A stretch of 64,000 nt of DNA, from contig PNKX01000003.1 of assembly GCA_013822725.1 (NCBI GenBank), positions 124,001-188,000 of the forward strand, read 5' to 3'. Below the pieces are notes generated by a model that was not told where the DNA came from, did no database searches, and saw only the letters and a list, made by a program, of their open reading frames with translations. The stretch's first letter is position 1, and the number at the start of each line of letters is the position of its first letter. Source of the DNA: Pirellula sp. (lineage in GTDB: Bacteria > Planctomycetota > Planctomycetia > Pirellulales > Lacipirellulaceae). This document shows, in pieces, positions 36,511 to 45,019 of the stretch. Position numbers and translations under genes: made by a program.

Positions 36511-37365
36511 CTAACCAAACCGGCCGGTGATGTACTCTTCCGTCTGCTTTTGCCGCGGTTTCGTAAACAAGTCAGTCGTTGCGCCAGCCTCGACGAGATG
36601 CCCTTCGTAGAAGAACGCCGTCTGGTCCGAGACGCGGGCCGCCTGCTGCATGTTGTGGGTGACGATGACGATCGTGTAGGTGTCTTTCAACTCGAAGATC
36701 AAGTCTTCGATGCGGGCTGTGCTCTTGGGATCGAGGGCCGAAGCGGGCTCGTCCATCAACAGGACGTCCGGGTCGGTCGCCAGGGCTCGGGCTATGCAGA
36801 GCCGCTGCTGCTGCCCGCCGGAGAGTCGCAACGCCGATTCATTCAACCGATCAGAGACTTCTTCCCACAAGGCCGAGCGCCGCAAACTCTGCTCGACGAT
36901 GCCGTCCAAAACGTCGCGTTGCTTCACCCCCGCGACGCGGGGCCCGTACGCCACGTTCTCATAAATCGATTTGGGGAAGGGATTCGACTTCTGAAACACC
37001 ATGCCGACGCGCTTGCGAAGTTCGACGACGTCGGTCTTCGGGCGATAGATGTCGATATCTTCGAGCAGAATCTCTCCCTCGACGCGCGTCCCCTCGATCA
37101 TGTCGTTCATGCGGTTCAGGCATCGCAAGAACGTGCTCTTGCCGCAACCCGACGGGCCGATGAGCGCGGTGACGCAATTCTGCGGCATCCGCAACGAGAT
37201 GTCGTGGAGCGCCTGGTGGCTGCCGTAGAAGAAATTGACGTTCGTGGCGACGACCTTTTGCGGCCGCTCCAAAAAGTCGTCTGCCGGGCGCATGTCTGCC
37301 ACCGTCGTAAGGCGCTGCGTCACAGGACGCGTGGGGCGGGCTGGAGGGCTGGCTTCCGTCATCAT
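36511..37365 (-). CDS. pstB: Phosphate ABC transporter ATP-binding protein PstB
   Basis: The 284-aa ATPase has Walker [11 protein letters not shown]-loop [20 protein letters not shown] (the PstB hallmark), signature [15 protein letters not shown], Walker [14 protein letters not shown] and switch His in [15 protein letters not shown]. The end [10 protein letters not shown] is standard for PstB. Start at ATG 37365/37362 gives a 40-residue leader before the fold. It is 114 bases downstream of pstA. Confidence 0.96.
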   Translation of the reverse strand: MMTEASPPARPTRPVTQRLTTVADMRPADDFLERPQKVVATNVNFFYGSHQALHDISLRMPQNCVTALIGPSGCGKSTFLRCLNRMNDMIEGTRVEGEILLEDIDIYRPKTDVVELRKRVGMVFQKSNPFPKSIYENVAYGPRVAGVKQRDVLDGIVEQSLRRSALWEEVSDRLNESALRLSGGQQQRLCIARALATDPDVLLMDEPASALDPKSTARIEDLIFELKDTYTIVIVTHNMQQAARVSDQTAFFYEGHLVEAGATTDLFTKPRQKQTEEYITGRFG

Positions 37366-37479
37366 CGCACACTCGCCTGGGTTCGTCGTCGTGCGCGTCC
37401 TCGCGTCACGCGACGTGGTTCGTTCGGCCAGAATCCGCTGGCCAACGATCGTTGATCTGTTCTCTCTCGTTCTCAAAAT

Positions 37480-38358
37480 CTACCAATGAATTCGCTTGCC
37501 GAATCGATATCGCAGGAACACGGCCGTCGCGTTGAGGCAAATCAGCATCACCATCAACACGATGATCCCGGCCGCCGCGACGTGGATGCGGAAATCGTCG
37601 TTCGCGTTCTCGGTCCAATTATAGATCTGCAGCGGCAACGCCGTAAAACTGTCGTTCAGTCCCTGTGGCGTGAACATCACAAACCCCGCGGCGCCGATCG
37701 CCACCAGCGGGGCGGCTTCGCCGAGGGCGCGAGAGAGCGCCAAAATGACGCCGGTCATGATCCCGGGCAACGCGGCCGGCAGGAGTTGGTGCCACACTGT
37801 CTGCCAGCGGGTGGCGCCGAGGGCGTAGGAAGCTTGACGGATCGTGCTGGGGACGGCCCGGAGCGCTTCTTGCGAAGCGAGAATGACGATTGGCAGCACG
37901 ACGAGCGTCAGCGTCAACGCCCCGGCCAACACGCCGGCGCCCATCTGCATGCCGCGAACGAATAGGCCAAGGCCCAGAATGCCGTAGACGATCGACGGCA
38001 CGCCCGCGAGATTGGCGATATTGGTCTGCACTATCCCCCGCCATCGACTCCGCTGGGCATACTCCTCTAAATATATCGCGGATCCCACGCCGATTGGCAC
38101 GGCAAACAACGTGGTCAAACCGATCAGGTAAATACTGCCGACGAGCGCGGCTCGCACGCCAGCCTTATGGGGCGAAAGCTGCGAGTCGAAGCTCGTGATG
38201 AACTGCCAGTCGAGCCACCCCCACGCGAACCGCAGCATTTGCCACAGCAGCAGCACGAGGATCGCCACGCTCGAAAACGCGCACGCCGCGCAGGCGTAGG
38301 CAAATAGCTGCGAAGCGAGCTTCGCGTAGGGCCGACCGTTGCGAGGAAGTCCGCTCAT
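37480..38358 (-). CDS. pstA: Phosphate ABC transporter permease PstA
   Basis: The 292-aa permease has six TM helices and the permease EAA-type motif near LSRALGEAAPLVAIGAAG. SIVYGILGLGLFVRGMQM matches PstA. Its ATG at 38358 overlaps the pstC stop in ATGA, which fixes the start and shows coupling. Confidence 0.94.
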   Translation of the reverse strand: MSGLPRNGRPYAKLASQLFAYACAACAFSSVAILVLLLWQMLRFAWGWLDWQFITSFDSQLSPHKAGVRAALVGSIYLIGLTTLFAVPIGVGSAIYLEEYAQRSRWRGIVQTNIANLAGVPSIVYGILGLGLFVRGMQMGAGVLAGALTLTLVVLPIVILASQEALRAVPSTIRQASYALGATRWQTVWHQLLPAALPGIMTGVILALSRALGEAAPLVAIGAAGFVMFTPQGLNDSFTALPLQIYNWTENANDDFRIHVAAAGIIVLMVMLICLNATAVFLRYRFGKRIHW

Positions 38359-39284
38359 TCGTACTGCTCCCGCATCCGCTTGAGGATCCACTGCGCGAGG
38401 ACGTTGAGAGCCAGCGTGCAGAGGAAGAGCGTTAAGCCGACGGCAAAAATTGTCTGGTAGCCGAGCGTCCCTTGCGGGTTATCGCCCTTGCTCGTTTCCA
38501 CGATGTACGCCGTCATCGTTTGGATGCTGTCGAGCGGATTGAGCGTCATTTGTGGCCGTTTGCCAGCAGCGAGGGCCACGGCCATCGTCTCGCCGACGGC
38601 GCGGGCGATCGCCAAGATGAACGAGGCCATGATCCCCGATAGCGCGGCGGGAAGAATGACGCCAACGGTGACGTCGAGTTTCGTGGCGCCGAGGGCGTAC
38701 GCCCCTTCACGCAGCGATCGCGGCACCGACCGCAGCGTATCTTCGCTGAGCGACACGATCATCGGCAGAATCATGATTGCGACGACGATGCTCGCATTGA
38801 GCGCGTTGAAAATATCGGCGCTCGGAAAGATGCTCCGCACAATCGGCGAGACGAAGACGATCGCCAGATAACCGAAGACGACCGACGGAATGCCGGCCAG
38901 AATCTCCAGGATGGGCTTCAAGACGTCGCGCATCCGCGGCGAGGCGTATTCACTGAGGTAAATCGCCGCCCCTAATCCGAGTGGAATCGCGATGACCGCC
39001 GACCCGCCCGCCACGAGAATCGTTCCGCAGAAGAGCGGCAGAATGCCAAACTGCGGCGGGTTCGAGTGGGGCGTCCAGGTCGTGCCGGTGAGGAATTCGA
39101 CGATCGACACGTGTCCGAAAAACTGCAGCGACTCGACCAGCAGAATCAAGACGATGCCGACGGTGGTGAACACCGACGCCGCCGCGCACAACCAAAGAAT
39201 GGTGTGCATCGTCCCTTCAATCCATCGCCGCTGCCCTTTGGGGGCAGTCAGATCAGCGCTGGCATGCGGTAAGACGGCAGACAT
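38355..39284 (-). CDS. pstC: Phosphate ABC transporter permease PstC
   Basis: The 309-aa permease has six TM helices, the PstC marks WTPHSNPPQFGILPLFCGT, LAGIPSVVFGYLAIVFVSP and AIARAVGETMAVALAAG. It follows pstS by 36 bases and overlaps pstA by 4. It forms the channel with PstA. Confidence 0.95.
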   Translation of the reverse strand: MSAVLPHASADLTAPKGQRRWIEGTMHTILWLCAAASVFTTVGIVLILLVESLQFFGHVSIVEFLTGTTWTPHSNPPQFGILPLFCGTILVAGGSAVIAIPLGLGAAIYLSEYASPRMRDVLKPILEILAGIPSVVFGYLAIVFVSPIVRSIFPSADIFNALNASIVVAIMILPMIVSLSEDTLRSVPRSLREGAYALGATKLDVTVGVILPAALSGIMASFILAIARAVGETMAVALAAGKRPQMTLNPLDSIQTMTAYIVETSKGDNPQGTLGYQTIFAVGLTLFLCTLALNVLAQWILKRMREQYE

Positions 39285-39320
39285 AGATCAATCTGGACCT
39301 GTGAGCGGTTGGCCGCGCCG

Positions 39321-40295
39321 CTACTTAGCGGCAACCTTGGGAACAGCGACTTCGAGTGTTTCTCGATTCTGCTGCATCACTTCGTCGGTCACTGGGACGT
39401 AACCCACCCGTGGCGAAACCTCGTTCATCTTTTCGAGGTAGTAGTTGAGGTACTTCGCCACGCCATCGTTCTGGAGCGCGTCTTGACGAACGTAGATATA
39501 AAGCGGGCGAGCCAGCGGCTTGTAGGTCCCGTCACGGACCGACTCCGCAGTCGGGATGATTGGTCCGCCGCCCGAGTCGACCGCGAGCAACTTCAGCTTG
39601 TCGGTGTTCTCGGCGTAATAAGCCAAGCCGAAGTAGCCAAGCGAACCCTTATCGCCGGCGACTCCCTGCACGAGGGCGTTGTCGCTCTCGCTCGGCGAGT
39701 AATCTTGACGCGAACTCTTCGCTTCGCCGTTGATCACCTCGGTGAAGTAGTCGTAGGTCCCCGAGTCAGTCCCTGGACCGTAAAGTTCGAGTTCGACATC
39801 GGGCCAATCGGGATTGACGTCGCTCCACTTGGTGACCGATTGCGCTGCTTCGGCGCGCCAGATCGTCTTTAGTTGCTCCGTAGTGATGGCGTCGCACCAA
39901 TCGTTCGCCGGATTGACGACGACCGCCAGCCCGTCGAACGCGACTTCGAGCTTGATGAAGTCGATGCCATTCTTTTCGCAGGCCGCTGCCTCGGCCTCCG
40001 TAATCGGCCGCGACGCGTCGCAGATTTGGATCTCGCCGGCGGCAAACTTCTTGAACCCGCCGCCGGTTCCTGACTGACTGACGACCACCTTCACGTCGGG
40101 GGTCACTTCGTTGAACTCCTCCGCAATCGCCGCGGAGAGAAGAAAAACCGTGCTAGAACCGTCGATGCTGACGACGTTGGTTCGGCCGCAACCGACGAGG
40201 TAAGCCAGCGCCAGCAGCGACATGGCCCGTCGGGAGATGGCCAGCTGCGAGCGCCAGGCAGAGAGGGGAGCAGGTAGTTTTGCCGAGAAATGCAT
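39321..40295 (-). CDS. pstS: Phosphate-binding lipoprotein PstS
   Basis: The 324-aa protein delivers phosphate to PstCA. A lipobox LVGC ends the signal peptide with Cys36 as the lipid anchor. IDGSSTVFLLSAAIAEEF and SQSGTGGGFKKFAAGEIQI form the phosphate-binding Ser/Thr loops, with SRPITEAEA and GTDSGTYDYF (binding Asp/Arg region) of the PstS/SphX family. A Pho-box-like tandem repeat lies at 40357-40378. Confidence 0.95.
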   Translation of the reverse strand: MHFSAKLPAPLSAWRSQLAISRRAMSLLALAYLVGCGRTNVVSIDGSSTVFLLSAAIAEEFNEVTPDVKVVVSQSGTGGGFKKFAAGEIQICDASRPITEAEAAACEKNGIDFIKLEVAFDGLAVVVNPANDWCDAITTEQLKTIWRAEAAQSVTKWSDVNPDWPDVELELYGPGTDSGTYDYFTEVINGEAKSSRQDYSPSESDNALVQGVAGDKGSLGYFGLAYYAENTDKLKLLAVDSGGGPIIPTAESVRDGTYKPLARPLYIYVRQDALQNDGVAKYLNYYLEKMNEVSPRVGYVPVTDEVMQQNRETLEVAVPKVAAK

Positions 40296-40356
40296 GCTAT
40301 CGCCGCCTTTGCTGGATTGGCAGATTGCCAATCCCGAGTGCGAGCAGTCTAGCAGT

Positions 40357-40378
40357 GAAAAATGAAGGAAAAATGAAG
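40357..40378 (-). promoter_or_regulatory. Pho-box-like tandem repeat before pstS
   Basis: On the minus strand the 11-base unit CTTCATTTTTC occurs twice in perfect tandem. PhoB binds 7-base direct repeats separated by 4 bases, also an 11-base period. It lies 62 bases upstream of the pstS start, in the 116-base phoR-pstS gap, where a phosphate-starvation promoter is expected. Confidence 0.75.
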
Positions 40379-40411
40379 ATCGTGTAAATACGGCCCCCCG
40401 TTGGAGGCACC

Positions 40412-42265
40412 TTACCCCCCGGCGGCGGGCAGACGCACCGTAAACGTGCTCCCCTGGCCGACTTGGCTCGTTACCTCGACGCTCCCGCCCATCGCCTGGG
40501 TGAGGTGTTTGACGATCGACAATCCCAATCCAGTCCCCCCAAGCTCGCGCGAGCGGGCCTTATCGACGCGGTAGAACCGCTCGAAGACTCGACTGTGGTG
40601 CTCCGCCGAAATGCCTGGACCGGTATCGCTCACATCGCAGAGTACGACCGCCCCATCGACTCGACTAGCGACCGTCACGCGTCCACCCGGCGGCGTGTAC
40701 TTCACGGCGTTGTCGATGAGATTGCTCAAAATCTGCCGCAACGCCTCTTCGTCGGCGCGGACGAGGACCGAGAAGTCGGCGATTTTGTTTTCTAGCGTCA
40801 CCTGCTTCGACGCCGCCTGTCGTTCGTAGTCGGCGACGATCCGCTGCGCAACACGGCCCAGGGGAAGGTTGGCGAGTTCCAAGGGTGCTTGGCTCGATTC
40901 GATTCGAGCCAGGCTGAGCATGTCCATAATCAACTGATGCAGCCGGCTGGCTTGCTCGTCGATCCGCTCCAAGAACCGTTGACCGTGAACCGGATCCTTG
41001 AGCGCGCCGCCCAACAAGGTTTCGGTGTAAGCTTTGATCGAACTGAGCGGCGTCTTCAACTCATGCGAGACGTTGGCGATGAATTGTTGCCGCATCTGCT
41101 CCAGCCGCTTCACCTCGCTGACGTCGCGCAGCACGACGACCACGCCCGGCAGCGGGTCGCCCGGCAGCGGCGTCGCCAGCACGTCGAAAATCCGTTGCGT
41201 CTTGCCGCGCCAGGTGATCTCACCGCTTCCTGGTTTGCGCGATCGGAGCGCCTGTTGCACCACGGCCCGCAGTTCGTGGCTGCGGACCGCCTCCAATAGC
41301 GGATGGCCCTCGACCCTGGCGGCGTCGAACCCGAGCGCCCGCGCCGCCGACGCATTCGCGAAGAGGACTTTTTCCGTTCGGTCGACCGCGATGACGCTTT
41401 CGGTCATCGCTTCGAGCACGGTGGCCTGCGTTTGGCTCGTGCTGCGGAGTTGTCCTTCGCGTTGGGCCAAGCGCCGGCCAAGGTCGTTCAGCGCCGTGGC
41501 GAGTTTGCTCAGTTCATCGTCGCCGCCGCTCGTCGCAGGGAGGCGATAGTCATGCTTCCCCGAAGCCAGGGCATCAGCCGCCGCCGCCAAGGCTCGCAGC
41601 GGGTCGGTCAGCCGTGCGGCCACCCAGTAGGCTACCCCGACGGCAGCCGTCGAAAGCAAGATGCCAATCGTCCAGATCCACCGCTCTAATCCGGCGAGCT
41701 CGGCCGCAATCGGCGCCGTCGGCAATGCGGCGCGGACGACGCCAACCGGCGCGCCGTCATGATCGACGCGGACGGCGTAGTAGCGCATCCGCTCGCCCAT
41801 GGTCGGGCTGGTCCGCCGCGCACTCCCCGAACCGTTCTTCAGCGCGGCGATGATTTCAGTGCGATCGGCGTGATTCTCCGCCTGCTGCACCGCGGCCAAG
41901 TCCTTTAATTGCGAATCGGCCAGCACTGTGCCGTCGGGAGCGATGAGCGTCAGCCGCACGCCAATCTCTTGCCCCAGTTGATGCACCAACTCCTGCGTCG
42001 CTTCAGTCTGCGTCGCCGGCCATCGGTCGGAGAGGAGCTCGCCTGTCGTCGTCGCCGCCGCTGAGATCCGCTCAGACAGCTCTCGTTCTAAGAGCGCCTC
42101 GTAGGCGTTCGAAAAGAGCCACGTCAGCAGCAGAATCGCCGTGACGCTCAGCACCCCGAAGGCGAGCAGCAGCTTCCAAAACAGCCCCGCGCGCTGGAAA
42201 GGGGGGCGTCGTTCGCTTTGGAGGGAGGTCGGTTCCAATCGAGGCCATTCGTCGGCGAGGGACAA
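40412..42265 (-). CDS. phoR: Phosphate sensor histidine kinase PhoR
   Basis: The 617-aa kinase has TM helices at about residues 28-50 and 190-210 around a periplasmic domain, a HAMP linker (ARLTDPLRALAAAADAL), a PAS domain (AMTESVIAVDRTEKVLFANA), a HisKA domain with NVSHELKTPLSSIKAYTETL, and a HATPase domain (NLIDNAVKYTPPG, DTGPGIS, GTGLGLSIV). This is the PhoR layout, and it heads the pst-phoU-phoB run. The start is unusual: TTG at 42265 lies within a 19-bp inverted repeat, and a second TTG at 42238 is possible; there is no ATG near. Confidence 0.9.
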   Translation of the reverse strand: MSLADEWPRLEPTSLQSERRPPFQRAGLFWKLLLAFGVLSVTAILLLTWLFSNAYEALLERELSERISAAATTTGELLSDRWPATQTEATQELVHQLGQEIGVRLTLIAPDGTVLADSQLKDLAAVQQAENHADRTEIIAALKNGSGSARRTSPTMGERMRYYAVRVDHDGAPVGVVRAALPTAPIAAELAGLERWIWTIGILLSTAAVGVAYWVAARLTDPLRALAAAADALASGKHDYRLPATSGGDDELSKLATALNDLGRRLAQREGQLRSTSQTQATVLEAMTESVIAVDRTEKVLFANASAARALGFDAARVEGHPLLEAVRSHELRAVVQQALRSRKPGSGEITWRGKTQRIFDVLATPLPGDPLPGVVVVLRDVSEVKRLEQMRQQFIANVSHELKTPLSSIKAYTETLLGGALKDPVHGQRFLERIDEQASRLHQLIMDMLSLARIESSQAPLELANLPLGRVAQRIVADYERQAASKQVTLENKIADFSVLVRADEEALRQILSNLIDNAVKYTPPGGRVTVASRVDGAVVLCDVSDTGPGISAEHHSRVFERFYRVDKARSRELGGTGLGLSIVKHLTQAMGGSVEVTSQVGQGSTFTVRLPAAGG

Positions 42266-42309
42266 TGCGAGGATTCGATCGCGTTAAGCTCGATCGAATC
42301 CTCGCATTG
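42263..42309. repeat. 19-bp inverted repeat at the phoR start
   Basis: CAATGCGAGGATTCGATCG (42263-42281) and its exact complement copy (42291-42309) enclose the 9-base loop CGTTAAGCT. It stands between the HemN-like gene (stop 42341) and phoR, and its lower arm covers the proposed TTG start of phoR. Confidence 0.9.
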
Positions 42310-42340
42310 TGAAACATCGCGCCGGGAACGCAATGGCAGC

Positions 42341-43645
42341 TTAGGTGTAGCGAACGTCGCGGAACTCGGGCTCGAAGAACGCCGGCAGCAAGCCGTCGAC
42401 TCGTAAGAGGCCGGCGCGCGTCAACTCCACGCGGTTTTCGCCCAACACGGCGTACCCTTCATCGACGTACTCATTCCAGGCGCCGCGCCACTCGTCGAAA
42501 ATGTCGACTCCGTACTTGTCTTGGAAGTAGGCTCCGTTGAGATAACCTTTTTTGAGCTGCAAGATCATCTCGCGGATGAGCGCCTGGCGCGGCGAGATCC
42601 GCAGAGCACGATTCAGCGGCAGCTTCCCCTCTTCCAACGACCCGCAGTACTGTTCCCACTCAGGCAGGTTTTGGTAGTGGACGCCTGAAATATGACCAAA
42701 ACTGGCGATGCCGGTCGCCAGCAGATCGCTGCCGCGCCAGAGATTGTCGCGGTAGCTGAAGTTTACACGCTCGGGATGCCGCACGAGGGTATAGGCGCTG
42801 GAGACGGCGTAGCCGGCGTTAATGAATTGGTCGTAGGCATAGTCGACCCAGCGCCGCTTCGTCGGCCAATCGGCGACCGGCGTTTCGATCTGATTGCCGA
42901 GAATGTCCTTCGAGTAGACCGTGTTGAACGGCAACTCCATCTGGTAGATCGTGACGCTGTCGGGTTCAAGTTCCAGCGCACGGCGGACCGTCTCCCGCCA
43001 CTTGTCGTCGTTGTCGCCGACCATGCCGGAGATGAGGTCGATGTTGACGTTCGGGAAGCCAGCCGCCTTGATCCAGGGCCACGCGCGGTAGATCTCGTGC
43101 GACTCATGGGCGCGGCCGTTGTCGCGTAGGATCTCGTCGTCGAAATGTTCGACGCCGAGGCTCAGCCGCGTCACGCCAAGCTCGCGTAGCGCGTGTACTT
43201 TCGGCTCGCTCAGCGTTCCTGGTTCACACTCGAAGGTCACTTCCTCGGCTTTGTCCCAGTGAATATTTGCCTGCAGTCGGTCAACCAAGCGGCGCAGTTG
43301 CTTCTCGCTCAAAAACGAAGGCGTGCCGCCGCCGAAGTAAACAAAGCGGAACGGCCGGCCGCCCATCGCGGGGACCTTGCTTACCAACTCAATCTCGCGC
43401 GAGAGCGCCGCCAGATAACGTTCGATCTGGTCGGCGTGCTTGTCGGTGAAGACTTTGAAGTAGCAGAACTTGCAACGCTTCCGACAGAACGGAATGTGGA
43501 GATAGAGTCCCAAAGGCACGTCGGCCGGCGGCGCGTCGAGCGCCTCCCGCACCTCGCTCACCTGGTCGGTCGACCACTGCGAGAAGGGGGGATAGTTGCT
43601 GATGAAGTAGCTGCCGACTTCGGTTTTGGTGGCTTCAGCGGTCAT
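42341..43645 (-). CDS. HemN-like radical SAM protein (coproporphyrinogen III oxidase family)
   Basis: The 434-aa enzyme has the radical SAM cluster motif CRKRCKFC (CxxxCxxC) after YLHIPF, the SAM-binding GGGTPS, EVTFECEPGT, and RLSLGVEHFDDEIL, all of the HemN family. In place of the CGCG-type tail of true HemN it has a YFQDKYG-like C-terminal domain. Family members make protoporphyrinogen, move haem (HemW) or do methyl transfer; GVEHF instead of GVQSF is a deviation. It is upstream of phoR but does not look functionally linked. Confidence 0.85.
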   Translation of the reverse strand: MTAEATKTEVGSYFISNYPPFSQWSTDQVSEVREALDAPPADVPLGLYLHIPFCRKRCKFCYFKVFTDKHADQIERYLAALSREIELVSKVPAMGGRPFRFVYFGGGTPSFLSEKQLRRLVDRLQANIHWDKAEEVTFECEPGTLSEPKVHALRELGVTRLSLGVEHFDDEILRDNGRAHESHEIYRAWPWIKAAGFPNVNIDLISGMVGDNDDKWRETVRRALELEPDSVTIYQMELPFNTVYSKDILGNQIETPVADWPTKRRWVDYAYDQFINAGYAVSSAYTLVRHPERVNFSYRDNLWRGSDLLATGIASFGHISGVHYQNLPEWEQYCGSLEEGKLPLNRALRISPRQALIREMILQLKKGYLNGAYFQDKYGVDIFDEWRGAWNEYVDEGYAVLGENRVELTRAGLLRVDGLLPAFFEPEFRDVRYT

Positions 43646-43684
43646 TGAATTATTGTAGCAGAGTTTGAGGCGGGCTAAGGGAGC

Positions 43685-43759
43685 GTCAGTGGTCCGTTGT
43701 CAGTCGTCAGTTGCGAATACAGGGTTGCCTTTCACCGCAACTGACAACGGACCACTGAC
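43685..43759. repeat. Inverted repeat of GTCAGTGGTCC type
   Basis: GTCAGTGGTCCGTTGTCAG (43685-43703) and its exact complement copy (43741-43759) surround a 37-base centre. It lies just past the stop of the beta-propeller gene, on whose transcript it would form a strong stem. A related unit occurs at 27482-27512. Confidence 0.85.
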
Positions 43760-43774
43760 AACTGCCATTTCCTG

Positions 43775-45019
43775 TCACTTCCCCCCAACGCAATACAACG
43801 TGCCGTCATCGTTCCCAATCACTAGGCGGCCATCACTCAATGCCGGCGAGGCCGTGAAGCGACCGCCGACTTCTTCGTTCCAGACTTCTTTGCCGTCGGC
43901 CATCTCCACCGCCTGCAGCCGACCGCGAACCGTGCCAAAGAGCGCCAGATTTCCCGCGATGACAGGCGAGCTTTCCGCGCGACTCTTGAGCGGCACGGAC
44001 CAAATCACTTCGCCGGTCGCCGGTTTGAGGGCGACCATTCGTTTGTCGTGAGTTCCCAAAACGATGGCAGTTTCGGTGGCGGCTGCGGCGTGAATTTCCT
44101 CACCCTGGCCGCGATGGCCAAACTGCCATAGCGCTTCGAGCGGCTTGATCGTCATGCCGTGAAAGACGCCGCCAGCCGTGCAGAAGAACACCCGGTCGCC
44201 AATGACAGCCGGCATGCCGTCGGCTGGCCCGCCAATGTCGATGCTTTCCACGTCCATGCCTGTGTTGACGTCGACCAGATGGAGTTTTCCATCGCATCCC
44301 GCAATCAGCACCCGCTCGGACACGACAGTCGGCCAACAACGGAGCGGTTGATCGATCGTGAACGGCTCCCACTTCTTTTCACCGGTCACGGCGTCGAGTG
44401 CGAAGAGTTGTCCCGAATCGGCGGCGAGCAACACGATGCCGTTGTAAACATTCGGCGCGGCGTAGAGCGACGTGTCCGTGTTAAACTCCCAGATGGTCTC
44501 ACCGTTTTCCGCTTTGAGACAACGGACGATGCCGTTGTAGTCGACGCAGTAGATGCGACCGTCAACGACCGCCGATCCCGCGACGAATCCCGTCTCCTCG
44601 AACTTCTTCGTCCAAACCGGCGAACCGTCTGCCAACTTCACGGCGTGAAAGGTTCCATCGGCGTCACCGACGTAAACGATGCCAGCGACAATCGACGCCG
44701 TCGCTTCGAAACCAGAATCCACTGCCTGGTAGGTCCAAAGAATATCGAGCGACTGCGGCAGTGGTTCAGCGACTGCCCCCGTCGCTGCCGCATCCCCGCG
44801 CACCAGCGGCCAATCGGCGGCACACAGCGTCAATGTATTCGTCAGCAGCACAACGACCGAAACCGAAGCTAGCGTCACGCAACGCCCTAGCCGGACCGCC
44901 ACGCGGTCCGGGAGGCCCTGCCAAGCGACTCCGTCCGCGCTTTTGCCCGGACCGCGTGGCGGTCCGGCTAGCGACGACGTTTTCTGTCGTGCAACGACAT
45001 ATTCAGAATGCTTGTTCAT
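43775..45019 (-). CDS. Exported PQQ-like beta-propeller protein
   Basis: The 414-aa protein is a repeat of PQQ/quinoprotein-like blades, e.g. VYVGDADGTFHAVKLADGSP, IYCVDYNGIVRCLKAENGET, LVIGNDDGTLYCVG, with a hydrophobic signal segment (LASVSVVVLLTNTLTLCA) near residue 55-72. No PQQ-binding enzyme residues were identified; such propellers often act as redox or assembly partners. ATG 45019 overlaps the alcohol dehydrogenase end by 17 bases, but the first 50 residues include a hairpin repeat (44887-44971), so a start at the GTG after it is possible. Confidence 0.85.
   Translation of the reverse strand: MNKHSEYVVARQKTSSLAGPPRGPGKSADGVAWQGLPDRVAVRLGRCVTLASVSVVVLLTNTLTLCAADWPLVRGDAAATGAVAEPLPQSLDILWTYQAVDSGFEATASIVAGIVYVGDADGTFHAVKLADGSPVWTKKFEETGFVAGSAVVDGRIYCVDYNGIVRCLKAENGETIWEFNTDTSLYAAPNVYNGIVLLAADSGQLFALDAVTGEKKWEPFTIDQPLRCWPTVVSERVLIAGCDGKLHLVDVNTGMDVESIDIGGPADGMPAVIGDRVFFCTAGGVFHGMTIKPLEALWQFGHRGQGEEIHAAAATETAIVLGTHDKRMVALKPATGEVIWSVPLKSRAESSPVIAGNLALFGTVRGRLQAVEMADGKEVWNEEVGGRFTASPALSDGRLVIGNDDGTLYCVGGK
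44887..44971. repeat. 26-bp-arm inverted repeat inside the propeller gene
   Basis: Left arm 44887-44912 (CTAGCCGGACCGCCACGCGG then TCCGGG) and right arm 44946-44971 are exact reverse complements, separated by 33 bases. The element lies in frame in the 5' end of the beta-propeller gene, encoding residues just before the signal segment. Confidence 0.9.
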
